A stretch of DNA of 64,000 nt from Pseudoscleropodium purum (GCA_963969395.1 OZ017796.1:48040243-48104242); one strand, 5' to 3'; positions 23,900 to 36,329 are shown, numbered from the stretch's first letter. Program-made: numbers and translations. Notes: a model not told the origin generated them from the letters alone.

Positions 23900-26800
23900 T
23901 TAGCTTTTAATTACTTCCCACTGCATAGCTATGATAAACAAGACGCATGACACCATGATGAGAATGTTCTCTCTTACATGACCTGCAGTTGATCAAACAT
24001 GTATGTCAGCTCAAAATTTATAGTACGTTCACAAACTATACTTTAAAGAGATTTCAACTTTGTGTCCCTGAGTAATGAAGGACTCTGTACTTTTAAACAG
24101 TTCAGGTTGTGATTAAAACAGTTCAGATGGTATATCTAAAATACTCATCTGTTTTTCACTCTTGATGTTGCAAGAGCTGAACTTCGGAAGGACCGTTTCA
24201 CAAGACACAAAGAGGGCAAACTGGTAAGTCACAAATATTGCTTTTTACTGGAACTGAACTTACCAATAAACAGGGAAGCCCCTGACGTTTCTGGAAGTGC
24301 TGGAAGAGCTACTGGGGCTGCGCAGACATGCCAAAGATCAGATTTCAAAGGGTTAAATTTGGATTCTTATTAATTACAAAGAGCATCTTGGAAGTACTTG
24401 AACAGATCCCGAGTTCTTTAATGTACACTGATCAGTCCAGCTTGCTTCAGTGGCAGCGGGAATCACAGATCGGGAGTCCGAACACATGTAAGTGCATTGG
24501 CCCCATTAATTCACAATCTCTCAAGTGATTGGTTGGATCATTTGGCGCATCAGCACAATACATTATGTGCCACACGGGCTTCGATTCATAGGAACCTGTC
24601 GTACGACATAATACACCTAATCCTTCATGTCGTACTTGGCCAGAACATCAAATAAACTCACCAAGGACTAGGTACTTACGTTGACCGCAGATTGAATGCG
24701 CTGCATTAGTGTCAAGAGTGCGGATCCACGGAGCTGCTATGTTGTCATTCAAATCGCAGGTGAAGTCGATGCCTGTGACATTGCTCACAATGTCGGAAGG
24801 TAAACTTGAAAGTAAACAACCTGCACGTATCATTTCCACATAAACTTGCACCTCTTTCAACACATTAAATGTTTATGCACTCCATTTACACTGTGCCACT
24901 GGAAGTGAAATGAGTTTGGGGTACGTCTGTCGAATGCAATAAATAGAGTATGAACGTGGTACTCATGGTAGCACGCGTTCTATGATTCATCAAGTGAATC
25001 AAACCGGGAAAAGGACAAACAGTCAGGTTGAAACTATACCTTGTCCCCCCACTCCTGCTTGGCAAGCGGTAAGTATATAAGGAAACAGGACAATTCAAAT
25101 CGTTAGAATTGATTACATGTGATGCTTAAGTTCTACAATACGAGACATAATTGTAAAGGTAAGAATATAACATCTCACCCGGAAAACGACGTGGAATTCA
25201 AACTACTTTGCTACGGCGTGCAGAAAATCTTCGAAAAACTTCCAACTCTGATTTTAAATCTTGGTAACTACAAGGAAATGAAAGAACTCAAAGCCTCAAT
25301 CATCATGACTGCTGAATTATTGGTTTATACAGAACCCTGCAAAACCAGTTATTTGATAGATCCTGAAGTGGCAACATATCTCGAAGAGTCCAAAAGCACG
25401 ACGCGCAGAGAAAAGACCGAACCTTGCAGAGAAAAATCCTTGAGGTCGATTCCGCAGAGGGAGTAGATATCTGCAGAGACGGATATATTTTGAAGCACGG
25501 AGGCCAAGAGTGTCACGCAGCGCAGCGCTTGCAAATTAGTTATTAGCATCTGTTGCTGCACTTCCAGTAAGTAACTTTCAAGGGCCCTACAACAAGAGAT
25601 ATTGGACGGTATAATTGAGCAGCCACATGATTTGGCAACAGGCATGGGATCTCCAAACTCCAGAGGACATTCTGCAAACAAACACAGGTAGTTATGAGCT
25701 ATTAGCACAGGTGGCAACCATCAGCCTAGCTCATGAAAATGAAGTGAAGACAACATGACGCGTTTAAGCTGGAGAGCCCCAGACTCTTACCTCGACAGAG
25801 GGCTTGGAGGTAAGAGAAACCAGATTCAGAAACGCACGAGCATGATGAGAGGACATTGTTAAGAACAAATCAAATTCCTATGTCCAAACCAGTCAGAGCA
25901 TCTAAAAAAACTACAACTGGCCTATTCTGTCCAAAATCCAAATGAGTCTCGATCTGCAAGCACACGGAAGCCCTATACAAAACGTAGTGATGTTCACTGC
26001 TGCAGTTGCCTGCCCTCTTCTAAGAGATTGTAGCATTGCTTTGCAGGGTACTAGCAACTTTGGAAACCATACACGCCTCAGCTAGAAAAAACCACATGTG
26101 ACAAAGTCCAGAAGGCATTCACTACTGCAGAGATTCGTTCTTCGTACCTTTGTTGACACGGCAACTGATTAAATTGCGTAACATGTTGTTAGCCGCCGTC
26201 GGACCCAACTTACTTGCCAACCATGCAAGGACCATATTTTTGCAGTCAACGACCACCTGCTGTTCACCTGGTTATTTCACAAATTCAGGGCACTTAATGA
26301 GAGCAAACAAAGTCGACAAATAGGGAGAGAAGCAGACTGCAAGCCAGTTACAATGTGTTATATCAGAGATATTGTTTATGAGAAATTATTAAGAAAGTGG
26401 TGAAACAAATGGTTGGCAAGTCATTCAGCGGATGTCATGAAATCTACTTCTGTAAATTTCGTATCAAAATTAGGAGTAGCCGAATGTTCAATTGGTCAAC
26501 CTCCCCATCTATAGCGGAACTTTTGACATGCTGAAACAAGGCACGAGTTCTGGAGTTAGAGAAGATTTACCACCTGGTGGCGCAATGCTTCCATTAAAAT
26601 GGCCCGAACTGTCCACAAGTTCACCAGCCATCTGAGACGCAACATATGTGATTTGCGATTGACAAGTCGGTTCCTCGGTACACTCCTTCAAAGGATCCAC
26701 TGATTGGCACGCGTCCAATAACATTGTAGTGTTTACAATATCTTGAAGTTGGCTAACTTTGGTGACTGGGCATAGACCGCTGGTAAGATTGGCAGGTTGG

Positions 26801-28621
26801 GCAGCGCAAAGATCTCCTACAGATGTATTGGCTCCCAAGCTAGCCATAAGATTTTCCGTGTCTGAAAAGCAGTAAGCCGCTTCTGTGCTGTTGAGCCCAA
26901 GATTGCCTGAATCTATGCTGTATAGACCCAAAGAGACCTGAAAAAGGCTTTCGAGTTGGGGGCAGCAGATGACACTTCCAACATAGAGTGCTAAAGGGGC
27001 TGGGCAATCCCCAGCAGTTCGAATGAGAGTATCTTCTAAAGCTGTAAAATTAAAAGGACACAAACCTATTCCACAAGCAGAAGAGGCACTGTGAGAAAGA
27101 CGATAATGATTTGCAGTCTAGCTAGCACATTAAGCGCATATACTATCAACTGAAGCTGTAATCTTCTCAGCATGGTTCCTACTTGTGATTCAGGGCAGCA
27201 GCCATTGTAAGGGTACAAGGTAAGTAGAAAACAGGGACTACCTGATAATTCTGGTGTAGTTGGATTGGTGATGACTGGGATCTCCAGCGGAGAAGGGGCC
27301 ACAAAGGGCATGAACCCTGAGGGGGCCTCGCTGGGTTCATAATTCGGAGAAAACACAATCGGAGAAGCGGTTGGAATGAGAAGACTCGGAGCAGGAGAAT
27401 TAGGCAACTCAGAGGGAGAAGGGGAGTAAGCCTGAATCAGATGCTGGCCAACCTGGCTCCTGTAGCCTTGACTACGACCAATCGAGAACGCACCCTGCAA
27501 CGGGCAGAATAGCACTGCGCACACATGTAGATCCACATGTCTAAGTCGCTATACATTTCAATTCAATCTCGCATCCGTTATTTCTCAATCCAGCTACATA
27601 TATAGTGGGGGACAGTCTAATCCTGAACTCGAGAAACCAGAAAGGGCCTTAATCCGATCTTAATCCGACCTTTTCGTTCAGAAAAAATTTCCAAAATCGT
27701 TAATCCTATAACGCTGCTGCGGATGCTAAGTGTCCGTTTGAATGACTTCACCTAAGACTGACGATGGAAAAAAATGTTTTTTCATCCGATAGTTTTCTTG
27801 GAAGTTGCTCATTTTCAAAGTATAGTATTGTAAATTCCCTCATTATGGTATTATTGACTTTTAAAAAAAAGAAGATGCTTAATCCTTGGATCACCTTTGT
27901 AGTATATTTTGACAATTTCTTGCTATCTAGATGTGAATTTTAACCATAAGAATAATATTTTTTGAATTTCAGTCCAACGAGAGAAATGAAGCTTATCAAA
28001 TGTAGTTTCAACTACAATTAGAGATTTTGAAAAAAATTCATAAATTTTAACATTTCATAGCAATATGAACTTTGGGCACATAACCAGGGTTTGTTAATTT
28101 TGTAATTTGAGAATGACACAGTAACTTTGATTAATACCATAATGGTTTGCACTATAATATACATCTATGGTGAAAATTGAAGACTTTTTGAGTATATTAT
28201 GTATTTGATATGAATTTGAATCTTTATTTTTTTCTTAAAAAATTCACAATAATTTCAAATTTTAATGCCTTGTATTAGACGTTTGACTTCATCTATGAAA
28301 AATAAATTTAAGAATTTTCTTTCATATCTAGTCGCAAAATGGCATCAAACAGAGTGATGGATACCCAATACGGCTTGAAATCAGTGGTCATGGGCCCGTC
28401 CTTCCAGGGTTAAGGGGACGCACAAAGTATGTGCGACAACCCAGTCGATGCGAAGAAACGTAATGAGAACCAAAGTAAGAACCAGTAGCTTCTGTGAAGG
28501 ACCTTGCCGAGAACGTAATTAAAACTCGGAAAATGAGCGTCATGTAGAGAGAGACAAGCTTACAGAAGAGAAGCAGGGTAGACCACCGCAGTCTGCAGTG
28601 TCCACAGCACCAACCCTTCAT
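23900..28621 (-). CDS. SPARK-domain GPI-anchored protein (At1g61900-like), nine exons
   Basis: Nine exons on the - strand keep one frame: 28621-28564, 27514-27242, 27065-26574, 26267-26148, 25671-25423, 25054-25040, 24820-24680, 24317-24264, 23982-23900. They total 1485 bases, 494 residues plus TAA. All introns are GT-AG and all junctions are phase 1. Residues 1-35 form a signal peptide: basic start MKGWCCGHCRLRW, then a Leu-rich core completed across intron 1. A Pro/Ser linker follows, then the Cys-rich SPARK region in exon 3 (CPFNFTAL, CCPQLE), then DCKNMVLAWLASKL, ECPLEF, CCRALESYL, ITNLQAL, GCLLSSLPSD and FTCDLNDN. The order and wording match the plant At1g61900-like family. The C terminus (ENILIMVSCVLFIIAM) is a GPI-type tail after a small-residue stretch. 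Several N-glycosylation sequons are present. The product should be an outer-leaflet plasma-membrane or apoplastic glycoprotein; its biochemical role is not established. SPARK domains also occur in a mycorrhiza-associated receptor kinase. There is no kinase here. Exon limits are my inference. Confidence 0.88.
25040..25054 (-). other. predicted 15-nt microexon of the SPARK gene
   Basis: Exon 5 ends after DFSLQ and exon 7 begins at GCLL. In the Arabidopsis family member a few residues including VG.Q lie between. The only matching piece in the intervening 600 bases on the - strand is GAGTGGGGGGACAAG, preceded by a pyrimidine-containing AG acceptor (GCCAAGCAG) and followed by GTATAG. It encodes VGGQ in the correct phase with both neighbours. 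Without transcript data it remains a prediction; skipping it would keep the frame, since it is five codons long. Confidence 0.6.
26571..26574 (-). other. tandem 5' splice sites three bases apart (exon 3)
   Basis: The exon 3 end reads CCACCAG-GTG-GTAAAT on the - strand. Either GT could serve as the donor (exon end 26574 or 26571). Both are phase 1 and would differ by one Gly, giving 494 or 495 residues. CAG|GTGGTA has the better exon side, GTG|GTAAAT the better intron side. Confidence 0.5.
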
Positions 28622-29987
28622 CCTCTCGATCTCCCGCCCACATTCACGGATCTGCTTTTAATCACCACCGCCGCAACCACGTTTCCTTGGGATCATGCTC
28701 ACAAACCCCCGCGGCCGTTTCCTAAGTCCGCTCGAAGTCACTGACGCAAAAGTCTTCAAGGAATGTTCACAGCTCTCAGCAGACTGATACAAAGAAGTAA
28801 TTAGTCATAAATTCGAATGAACACTAGAGGGCAGTCTTCATTAGGGATTAGTTGACTGGTGAAACCTAGCTCACTCGCTGTGCTTGACTCTAACTAGCAG
28901 CCAATCTACGAAAGGCTGTCTCTGTCCTCGTGTATTGGCTCGCTTTTCAAGTAACGTCCAACTCAAACTTCCTCAAAGCTTCTGTCGAGCCTCCCCTTCG
29001 GTCCAGAGCCAACAACGAGTATTACTAAGAAGTGAACGTGCTAGGTTCGCAGCTTTCGAACTCATCGGGCAATATTAACGACATCAAAATCAAGAGAATT
29101 ATTAACGTTAAACACATTCTGACGGAGAAGCTCATAGTCTAGAGATACATGCAGTACGATTATTTGAAAACAATTCCATTAGGAGCTTGCCTCCGGAAGC
29201 GCTCACTTGCCGACCTGCTTCACGCTCTCTACCTCATTACACTGTACACATTGTGCTCAAAATTTGGATATTAAGTCGTTAACATACATATGAGAAATGG
29301 AGCAGAGTTCGTAGAAGCAAGCAAACACGGGCAGACCACTATAGTGTGCATCGCTAGCAAGTTGGGCAACCCGTTGTAGCAAACAAATGGATATCTCGCG
29401 GAATGTTAACCAAAGGAGTGACGCATGTGCGTCTTGCTAGCTCAGTTCATTCTCATTAGCTGATCATTTTCAGTGCACTGGATTTTTGAGGTTCCGCTAA
29501 GCACAGCAGGGCTAGCATGCGGAATAACGCGCCAGTGGCCACATTGAACCCATTCAATAGCCACGCAGCCAACTCTCCCTTCGAGCAGGACCCTGGCGTG
29601 GTACTAACGCTAAAGACGATAGACAAGAATTTGGTCGAGTTGACTGGCGGCAATGCATAGATCAAAAGGAAAATCAAGCGAAGAGTGTTAAGGAAGAGGG
29701 AGAGAGAGAGAGAGTTTTTGCGGGGTGGAACCCTGTAGGTGCAGTGGACGCTCGAGTGACCAATGATAAGGAACACGTACAGAGAGGCAAGGACAGATGG
29801 ATGTTCCGCAAGGACACATGCATACAAGCGAAACGGAAATGTCGACATCGATCGAGAAGAGGGAAAGGAGGGTTGCAGATGAAAGGGCGGTTCGAGAAGG
29901 CAGAGAGAAGACAGTAGGAAGAGAAGTGGAGGTCGACAGAGTGAAGAAGGAGAAAAGATATTACCTGGAGCGGCAGGGGGAGTAAAG

Positions 29988-29995
29988 CTTTTATA
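29988..29995 (-). promoter_or_regulatory. TATA box (TATAAAAG)
   Basis: Read on the - strand: CCGTATAAAAGCTT. This is a consensus TATA element placed upstream of a CT-rich leader and oriented toward the SPARK gene. Transcription would start near 29960. Confidence 0.55.
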
Positions 29996-30251
29996 CGGCC
30001 ATGGGAGGAGCGACAGCGCGCGCGCATGCGGCAGCCGAGGGAGAATGAGAACCAATGCAAGGAAGGGAGAGAGGGATCCGCTAGCTTAGCTGCACCAAAC
30101 ATACAGCAAAGCACACACCCTGCGCCTGGGCGGAGTGCTGCAGCAGCAGAACAACAACAAGACCGACAGACAGACTACCGAACTGCACAAATCTCCCTAG
30201 CCCCTCCTCACCAAAGCTGTACGTTTAACAAAATTTAAGTTAGTGGCTGCC

Positions 30252-30309
30252 TCTCCTTCTCCCTTCCCCTCTGCGCCATCTCCCCCCCCCCCTCCCTCTC
30301 CTCTTTCGA
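30252..30309 (+). repeat. pyrimidine tract with a C-run
   Basis: Nearly pure C/T on the + strand, including about 14 consecutive C at 30280-30293. It lies upstream of the probable SPARK promoter and could adopt unusual DNA structure; no function is shown. Confidence 0.8.
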
Positions 30310-30480
30310 TTGCATGCCTCTCCCCGGCCCTGTTCTCGTCTGAGAGGAGTTCACTAACATACTGTAGCTCTGCCTCTGCCTCCTTTCCTTTTCTTGAATC
30401 TCCCCATGGCTTCTTACCTACTGCCGTAATAACCCGCATTCAAGTACAGTAATGACAGGTAGTCTCCAGCGGCTTCTTGC

Positions 30481-32486
30481 AGGGTTTCCTTTAGTGACTG
30501 ATTCATGGCATCCACAATGGAGCTGGCATACAGGCCCTCCAAATATATAAGCTTAGCTATCTTTTCATTGGTTTATAATTATCTGAAACTTGGAATCAGT
30601 ATGACTGTTTTTTAATTGTTTTATTGAACAAATGGGAAGAAATATTGCAATAAAAAAATAACCAAGAACAAAACGGCCAAGCTACAAAGGCTGAACAATG
30701 AAGAAATAAGAGCAAGAAACGAAACCAAATAGAAGGAAAGAGCTAAAGGAAGAGACAAGAGGGGGGACCCTTCTTGTTTCAAAGAATGCTATTGTTTATT
30801 CTAGTGGCTACCAAATATTATCAAATTTGGCCCAAATAGAAACTACTTTTTGTAGATGAATTAATATGATTGTAAGCACATCCAAATGTACCTTGAATAG
30901 ATGTAAAGTAGAAGTACTTATTCAAGATAACTGAAGCATTTCAGACTAGATGAATTGGGAAAGTCATGGGGAACTGCATTCAATGTGTGCAAACATAAGG
31001 TTGTAGAAGAATGCAAAAATAAACAAAAAAATTCTTCCAAAAAATGAATATTTTATTGAATATAAAAGTAAATTTTGCATTGAGACCCTTCCAATTTCAT
31101 AGATTCACCTATTGTGGTAAGCTTTGGCACTTTTCCCTAGGCCAAGAGGAAAGAGAGATGATTGGACTAGAAGGTACAAACCAAAAATCTTTTTCAATGA
31201 CCATTTGCATCTAATGGTTGTTCACAATAAGTTAGCCTATGAAGTAATTACAGGAGACTTGTCTAAAATAGGTACTTCTACCTTAAAGAAACTTAAAATT
31301 GGACATTGAGAATACAAAATCTATCCCACCAAATTGACATATTATTGGTATGATTTTGCTTGATTTGTCAAAGTCTCTATTTTTTGGTAATTTAGCTTGT
31401 TTTTGAAGTGGTTTATCTTGGTCATCCAAAGTCTATCAAAATCAAGATATTACTTTGTTTATTGAAAGTATTTTTGGAAGGACTTCCAATGATCATAATA
31501 TCCAATTTTATTATCACCCAATAAAAAATTTATATTGTATTTCAAAGGTCAATTTGTTATTTACACTTTACAAAGTGCATGCTTTGAGAGCATCATTAGT
31601 CAATACCTACTATTCTAACCCTATATAATAAGCAATGGGTTTCATAATGTAGCAAGGTTGTTTAATTATAGTTAAAAGTAGGCATCTACTTGTGTTTGAT
31701 GAGTAAATGAGTTTATATTGGTTGATTGGTAACTAGGGCAATTAAATAGTCTAGGTTAGAATTAAAGGGGATATTAAGATTTGTCGGGGTTAGCTACCAA
31801 GGCTTAGGGGTAGTATGAGGCAAAGCAAGATTTTGTATTAAAATTTTTGACAAGTTGAACAATTATCAGACTAAGTTTCAAATTAAAATTATTTATGGAT
31901 ATGGAAATAGAAATGTTCCAAAATTTAAGGCAGGCAAGAGGGATAATTTATTTGTGGTCTTCTACTAATGATTTGACTGTGAAACTTTGAAGGTATTTTT
32001 CTATACCTATCTCCTATCTCATTTTATAATTCTGATTACAATAAATTTTGTATATATTATAGTCAAAACTTAATATGGGGGTTTGAAGTAGTGACTATGG
32101 CAATAGAAATTTAGTAATAGTAAACCATTCACTTTAATTGAATAGTATTTTAGATGGTCATAAATATACATATGCAAAGTAATGCTAAGCTAGTTTGAGT
32201 TATGCAACCTTAAAGTCTACTACGGTGATTTAATTTATATTTCATTAGAGTTTATGAAGGGCAACAATGTAGATACAAAATAACTTGGGTTTAAAGGTTA
32301 AATAAAAAATTACCATAAAAAGAATTTTGTGCTATTTTAGATCCAATTACAAAGCCTTATAATACATGATGAAGTCTTTGAGTGCCATTTATGAATTGCA
32401 AACTTTCAACTTGCATCAAGTTAATCCCAATCTAAGAATAAAAATCTAAGTGTAAGTTGCCTTGATCCAAAATTTAAGTGCTTTGG
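30481..32486. other. AT-rich intergenic DNA
   Basis: No supportable gene or delimited repeat. Confidence 0.6.
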
Positions 32487-33035
32487 GTTACATGGGGATC
32501 CTATAGCTTTTCAACTTTTTATTTTTGGGTTTTGAGTATACCTACCCCCCATTTGTGAGGTGTATGAATCCAACCGTGGTGAAAAAAAGCTATACAATTT
32601 CACGGTTTGCGAGATCTGGCAACTTTGACTTTGATGTATGGAAGTTTGACTTTGCTTTAGGGGATGCAATTTGATGAGTTTTCGAACTAGACCAACTATT
32701 TCAGGATGTACTTCGCGAGAGCTTTCCAAAAAAGTTTAGTTCGTCTAAAATTAGGCTTTTTATTTTTAGACTCTATAGGATGGTTTAGGTGGATTTGGAC
32801 TTTAGTAAAGGTGGTCCGGGTCTATTATAGATTGGATGATCTTGTAGATCTTGTGATTGTGGTCATGAGATGATGTGGCCCTTTTCCATTGGACCCCGTA
32901 TGGATGAGTTCTTGATGGATGAAGTTTTGTTTTTTCAACTTCATCCGCAAATTGGCGCTAGTTGATGTATTGGATAACAAAGTGAAACACCTTTCTGGAA
33001 AGCACTTTCAAGCATCTAGAAGGTGGTGTACTTAT
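32487..33035. repeat. dispersed ~550-bp repeat C, copy 1
   Basis: Aligns along its full length with 62065-62614 in the same orientation at high identity, starting at GTTACATGGG and ending at GGTGGTGTACTTAT. No coding frame is conserved in it. It is part of a larger unidentified element; here it is followed by TTACACC-rich sequence. Confidence 0.9.
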
Positions 33036-33174
33036 TATCCTATAGCAAGAAGGTACCAGAATGCGACACATTCGGTGTAAATCGTTACACCTTTTAACAA
33101 AGGGTTACACCGTGTAACGAATTCCTTTGTTAATCTGTGTCGACTTTCGCTAATCTGTGGGGTTTTTGGCCTAC

Positions 33175-33590
33175 CTTGACTGATTTTTCCTCCTCTTTCC
33201 AGCGGTAGTAATCTCGTGGTGTAATTCATTACCATTCAAAAGTTATAGCCCTTTTTAGGTCGCAGTTTTCAGCACTGGCAGCAACTTCGGCGACGGAAAT
33301 CTCAAGCAATTCTCGCTTGATTGGAGAAATTTTTGTGCGCATCTGGACTGATGTCTCCTCTTCTTTCCAACGACAGTAGTCCGAAGGTCTAATTCCTCAC
33401 CCGTGAAAAGTTAAGGGGGGTTGAAGGTCGTGGTTTTCATGGGTCAAAACAACTTCGGCGACTGATATCTCCATCAATTCTTGCCCAATTGGAGAAATTT
33501 CTGAGCGCATCTGGACTGATTTCTTGTCTTCTTTCCAACGGTGTAAAGCACGTCCTCTAATTCCTTGACAATCAAAAGTTATTACAATTC
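33175..33590. repeat. tandem repeat of ~170 bp, about 2.5 copies
   Basis: Successive copies share GACTGAT...CTCTTCTTTCCA, AAAAGTTAT or AAAAGTTAA, CAACTTCGGCGACGG and AATTGGAGAAATTT in order. They are diverged, and each contains the phrase GCGCATCTGGACTGAT at its join. Confidence 0.75.
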
Positions 33591-33682
33591 TAGGGTTTAG
33601 GGGTTCACGGCTTTAGCAACTCGGGGTTGAGGGTTTTGTTTCTTTTGGTTATAGAAGAAGATATTGAAAATAAGGAACATTA

Positions 33683-34262
33683 CACCATTACACCATTACA
33701 CCTTCTTTGGGCCATAATTTTAAGTAAAGTTGAAAAATTGGAATTATTCAAAGCTTTTTAAGTTTATATGAATTTTTGGAACCAATTTCAATTTTTATTT
33801 TATTATTCAAATGATTTTTAAGGAAGTTTTCTGGGTTGCCCACCAAATAAGTTACACCATGGTTTAGGGCCGGGTTACACCATGGTTGGACTAGGTTACA
33901 CCATCACCGGGTTGGGTTTCTCCATTATTGGAGCCGGGCTACACCATGGCTGGGCAGGGTTACACCATCATTCGCCTGGGTTACACCGTTATTGGGCCGA
34001 GTTACACCATGGCTGGGTCGGATTACATTGTTATTGGGCCGGGTTACACCATGGCTAGGCAGGGTTACACCATCATCGGGTTGGGTTTATCCGTTATTGG
34101 AGCCGGGTGACACCATCATTGGACCAGGTTACACCATCATCGGGTTGGGTTTCTTTGTTATTGGACCCAGATTACATCGTATCATGGCCAAATTACACTA
34201 TCATTAGACCGGGTTACACCATCATTAGGGTTGGGTTACACCATCGTTGGGCTAGATTACAA
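33683..34262 (+). repeat. GGTTACACC minisatellite, first array
   Basis: From 33683 CATTACACC repeats three times. From about 33849 to 34262, units of about 21-24 bases each contain GGGTTACACCAT followed by a variable GGCTGGGC, CATCGGGTTGG or TTATTGGGCC part. It shares its core with the array at 39.4-40.9 kb. Isolated GTTACACC words occur already at 33083-33120. Confidence 0.9.
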
Positions 34263-34289
34263 CATCGCTAAAGTATTTGCAATTTTTGC

Positions 34290-34500
34290 AACTTTCTTGG
34301 AAATATGATTTTTATTTCAATTGGTACCAAGGAGCAAAAATTATACGACAATCACCTTAAAATAGGGGAAGCCAAGCAACAAAAAAAATTCACCAAAAAT
34401 TCAAATAATTTTTTTAAATATTTTTTATTCACAAATTAGATTTTGGTCTAAATGAGAAGCTTTCATTCATTGCATTCGGATTAGTGGTGCAAAAGATATA
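34290..34500. repeat. dispersed repeat D, second copy
   Basis: Matches 20215-20420 in order of words (ATTTTTATTTCAATTGGT, AGGAGCAAAAATTATAC, then AAGCTTTCATTCATT and GGATTAGTGGTG). Diverged, non-coding. Confidence 0.65.
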
Positions 34501-34729
34501 TAGTTTTGGGTTTAGATAGATACCAAAATATTTTGAGGGAAAAAAAGAAGATTTTTGGTGCGAAAAAAATAAATCTTACAAAATATTCATATTTTAAAGA
34601 ATCGTACTATACAATCTACTATGTTCAATGTGTGAAAAAAATTTGAGCCCATTTGACCATCTAGATTGAAAGATTATAATGTTTGGAGTCAACATAATTT
34701 TTTTTTCCTTCCTATTAAATGAGGTCTAC

Positions 34730-34882
34730 CACTACAAAAAAATGGGGGTATAAATGACTTGTCCACAATGACTATGCCAACAACAATGATTACAAAATGA
34801 CTACAAAATGACTATTTTGCAATCATTGTTGTTGATGCAATCATTGTGGACAAGTCATTGATACTACCATTTTTTTGTGGTG
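34730..34882. mobile_element. foldback MITE with CACTAC/CACCAC ends
   Basis: The ends CACTACAAAAAAATGG and, inverted, CACCACAAAAAAATGG match at 15 of 16 positions. Nearly the whole 153 bases is inverted-symmetric (ATGACTTGTCCACAATGA versus CAATCATTGTGGACAAGTCAT; CAACAACAATGATT versus AATCATTGTTGTTG). It has no coding capacity. The termini resemble CACTA elements; the flanks TAC/TAT are only a 2 of 3 match, so the superfamily is uncertain. Confidence 0.85.
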
Positions 34883-36325
34883 TATAGACTTTAAGCCTTC
34901 TTCGAGTGAAATTTGGTTTCTACTCCAAAAGGAGAACTTTAACCATTTGTAAGTATAGAAATGATATTTGGCTTACTCACAAAAAATTTCAAAAGCAAAT
35001 ACAGACTCTAGCTATTTCTAAATCACCCTACAATGTAAGGGGGTTAAGTGAATTGGCATGATGATTTCTCATGCAATAAGAATTATTTTTGTTTGAAATG
35101 AAATCAATGAAAAGTCAAAGACAAACATTTGGAATATGTGGAAAAAATTTCAAGAACTTTGACTTCTTTGAAAACAAATTTGTTTTTTACCAAATTGTAT
35201 GCTGATTTTTTTTAGTTATATACATGCTAAACTTCAAAAGTCCATGAGTATTTTAGCAAAAGATGTCCAAATACCTCAGCTACAAAAAAAGGTGAAGGCT
35301 CCATAACTTTTGATCTAGGCACCCAATTGGAAGAAAAATTATATTTCTACTAAAGGTGCAGGCATATACTTTGCATCAAATTTTTGTGAACAACCAACCA
35401 AAATTATTTTTATAGGAAAATAACTACTTCGATTCTTTATTGTCCACTCAATGGACAATTGTCCTTGAGGGATTCAATTACCAAAGGAAAAAATTAGTAT
35501 ACATGTCATATACATCTCATTCATACTTAAAGGGATTTTTAGATAGGGTTGAAAATGGGAGCTTTTATATTATGGAAAATGTGCATTTCTGCCTACAACT
35601 TTGGTCACTCCTCTAAGGTTAGTTTAAGGTCCTTGGGAACCTACAAACATCTTTAATGTAAATATGTATAAATTTACACATTGAACCCTAGTGCATTGAA
35701 ATGTCCAATTTTTGGACGATGGACAGATTCAAAATTAGTTTTCTTTTTGAGATTGCTTGGATGAAAGTCATCTAATTTGGGGAGATACTTTATCAAGTTC
35801 CTATCCTATCTAATGGTCGAATTTGGTGTTTAGGGTTTAGGGTATTTTTCTAAATTACAAATGTGGAAGCCTGTCAAGCCAAAAATTGCATTGGTTTAGG
35901 GTTCAAAACTGGATTTGTAAAAATGAGGTCATGTATTTAAAGAACACAAAATTTTTGAAACATTATCATATGAAGAGAAACTCATTTCAAATCCATTCCA
36001 ACAAATTTTACTCAAAAAATGACAATATCTTGCTTGTAATTGAGTTTAGAAATTTATATAAAAAATAGTACTGATGGCATTGGTGAATCTAATCATACAA
36101 ATGGAATCTAAAAATCAAAATCTACATTTTTTATTTGTATATCATTTCCACAATATTCTTCCAAATAGAATGTTGTGCTATCCGAATCAACAGAAAAAAT
36201 TATGATCATTTTGTTAACTTGTGCCAAATCAACAAAAACTGTTAAAATGATCCATATAATACCCACTTCAACAAAAATTTGTTGATTTTTGTGGATTTGG
36301 ACATCATTTTCTACTAGTGAAAAAG
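34883..36325. other. AT-rich intergenic DNA
   Basis: Contains the second copy (35290-35410) of the diverged repeat seen at 17620-17730 and a short TTTAGGG tract near 35830. No gene. Confidence 0.6.
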
Positions 36326-36329
36326 ATAC

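Larger units (their letters stand above)
28622..30480 (-). promoter_or_regulatory. promoter and 5' leader region of the SPARK gene
   Basis: This interval is GC-richer than the surrounding repeats and contains CpG words, including a CGCGCGCGC run near 30016. An in-frame TAA lies 13 codons before the ATG at 28621, so the start cannot extend further 5' without splicing. A TATA box lies at 29988-29995 and a CT-rich tract (on the transcribed - strand) at about 29692-29714, typical of plant leaders. If that TATA box is used, the leader is about 1.3 kb long or contains an intron. Open frames in this interval (up to 199 codons, 29456-30055) are low-complexity Ser/Leu/Pro and I do not accept them as proteins. 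Confidence 0.55.

Noticed and set aside
28622..28670. Alternative upstream ATG near 28646 for the SPARK gene
   Set aside because: It is out of frame with the signal peptide and ends at a TAA that overlaps the exon 1 donor; the ATG at 28621 gives the proper signal sequence.
29456..30055. 199-codon open frame on the - strand upstream of the SPARK gene
   Set aside because: Low-complexity Ser/Leu/Pro translation of a CT-rich leader; its ATG lies upstream of the likely TATA box, and it shows no domain or splice support.
36164..36325. Possible inverted-repeat element around AAATCAACAAAAACTG and its partial complement
   Set aside because: The arms match only weakly and no target duplication could be found.
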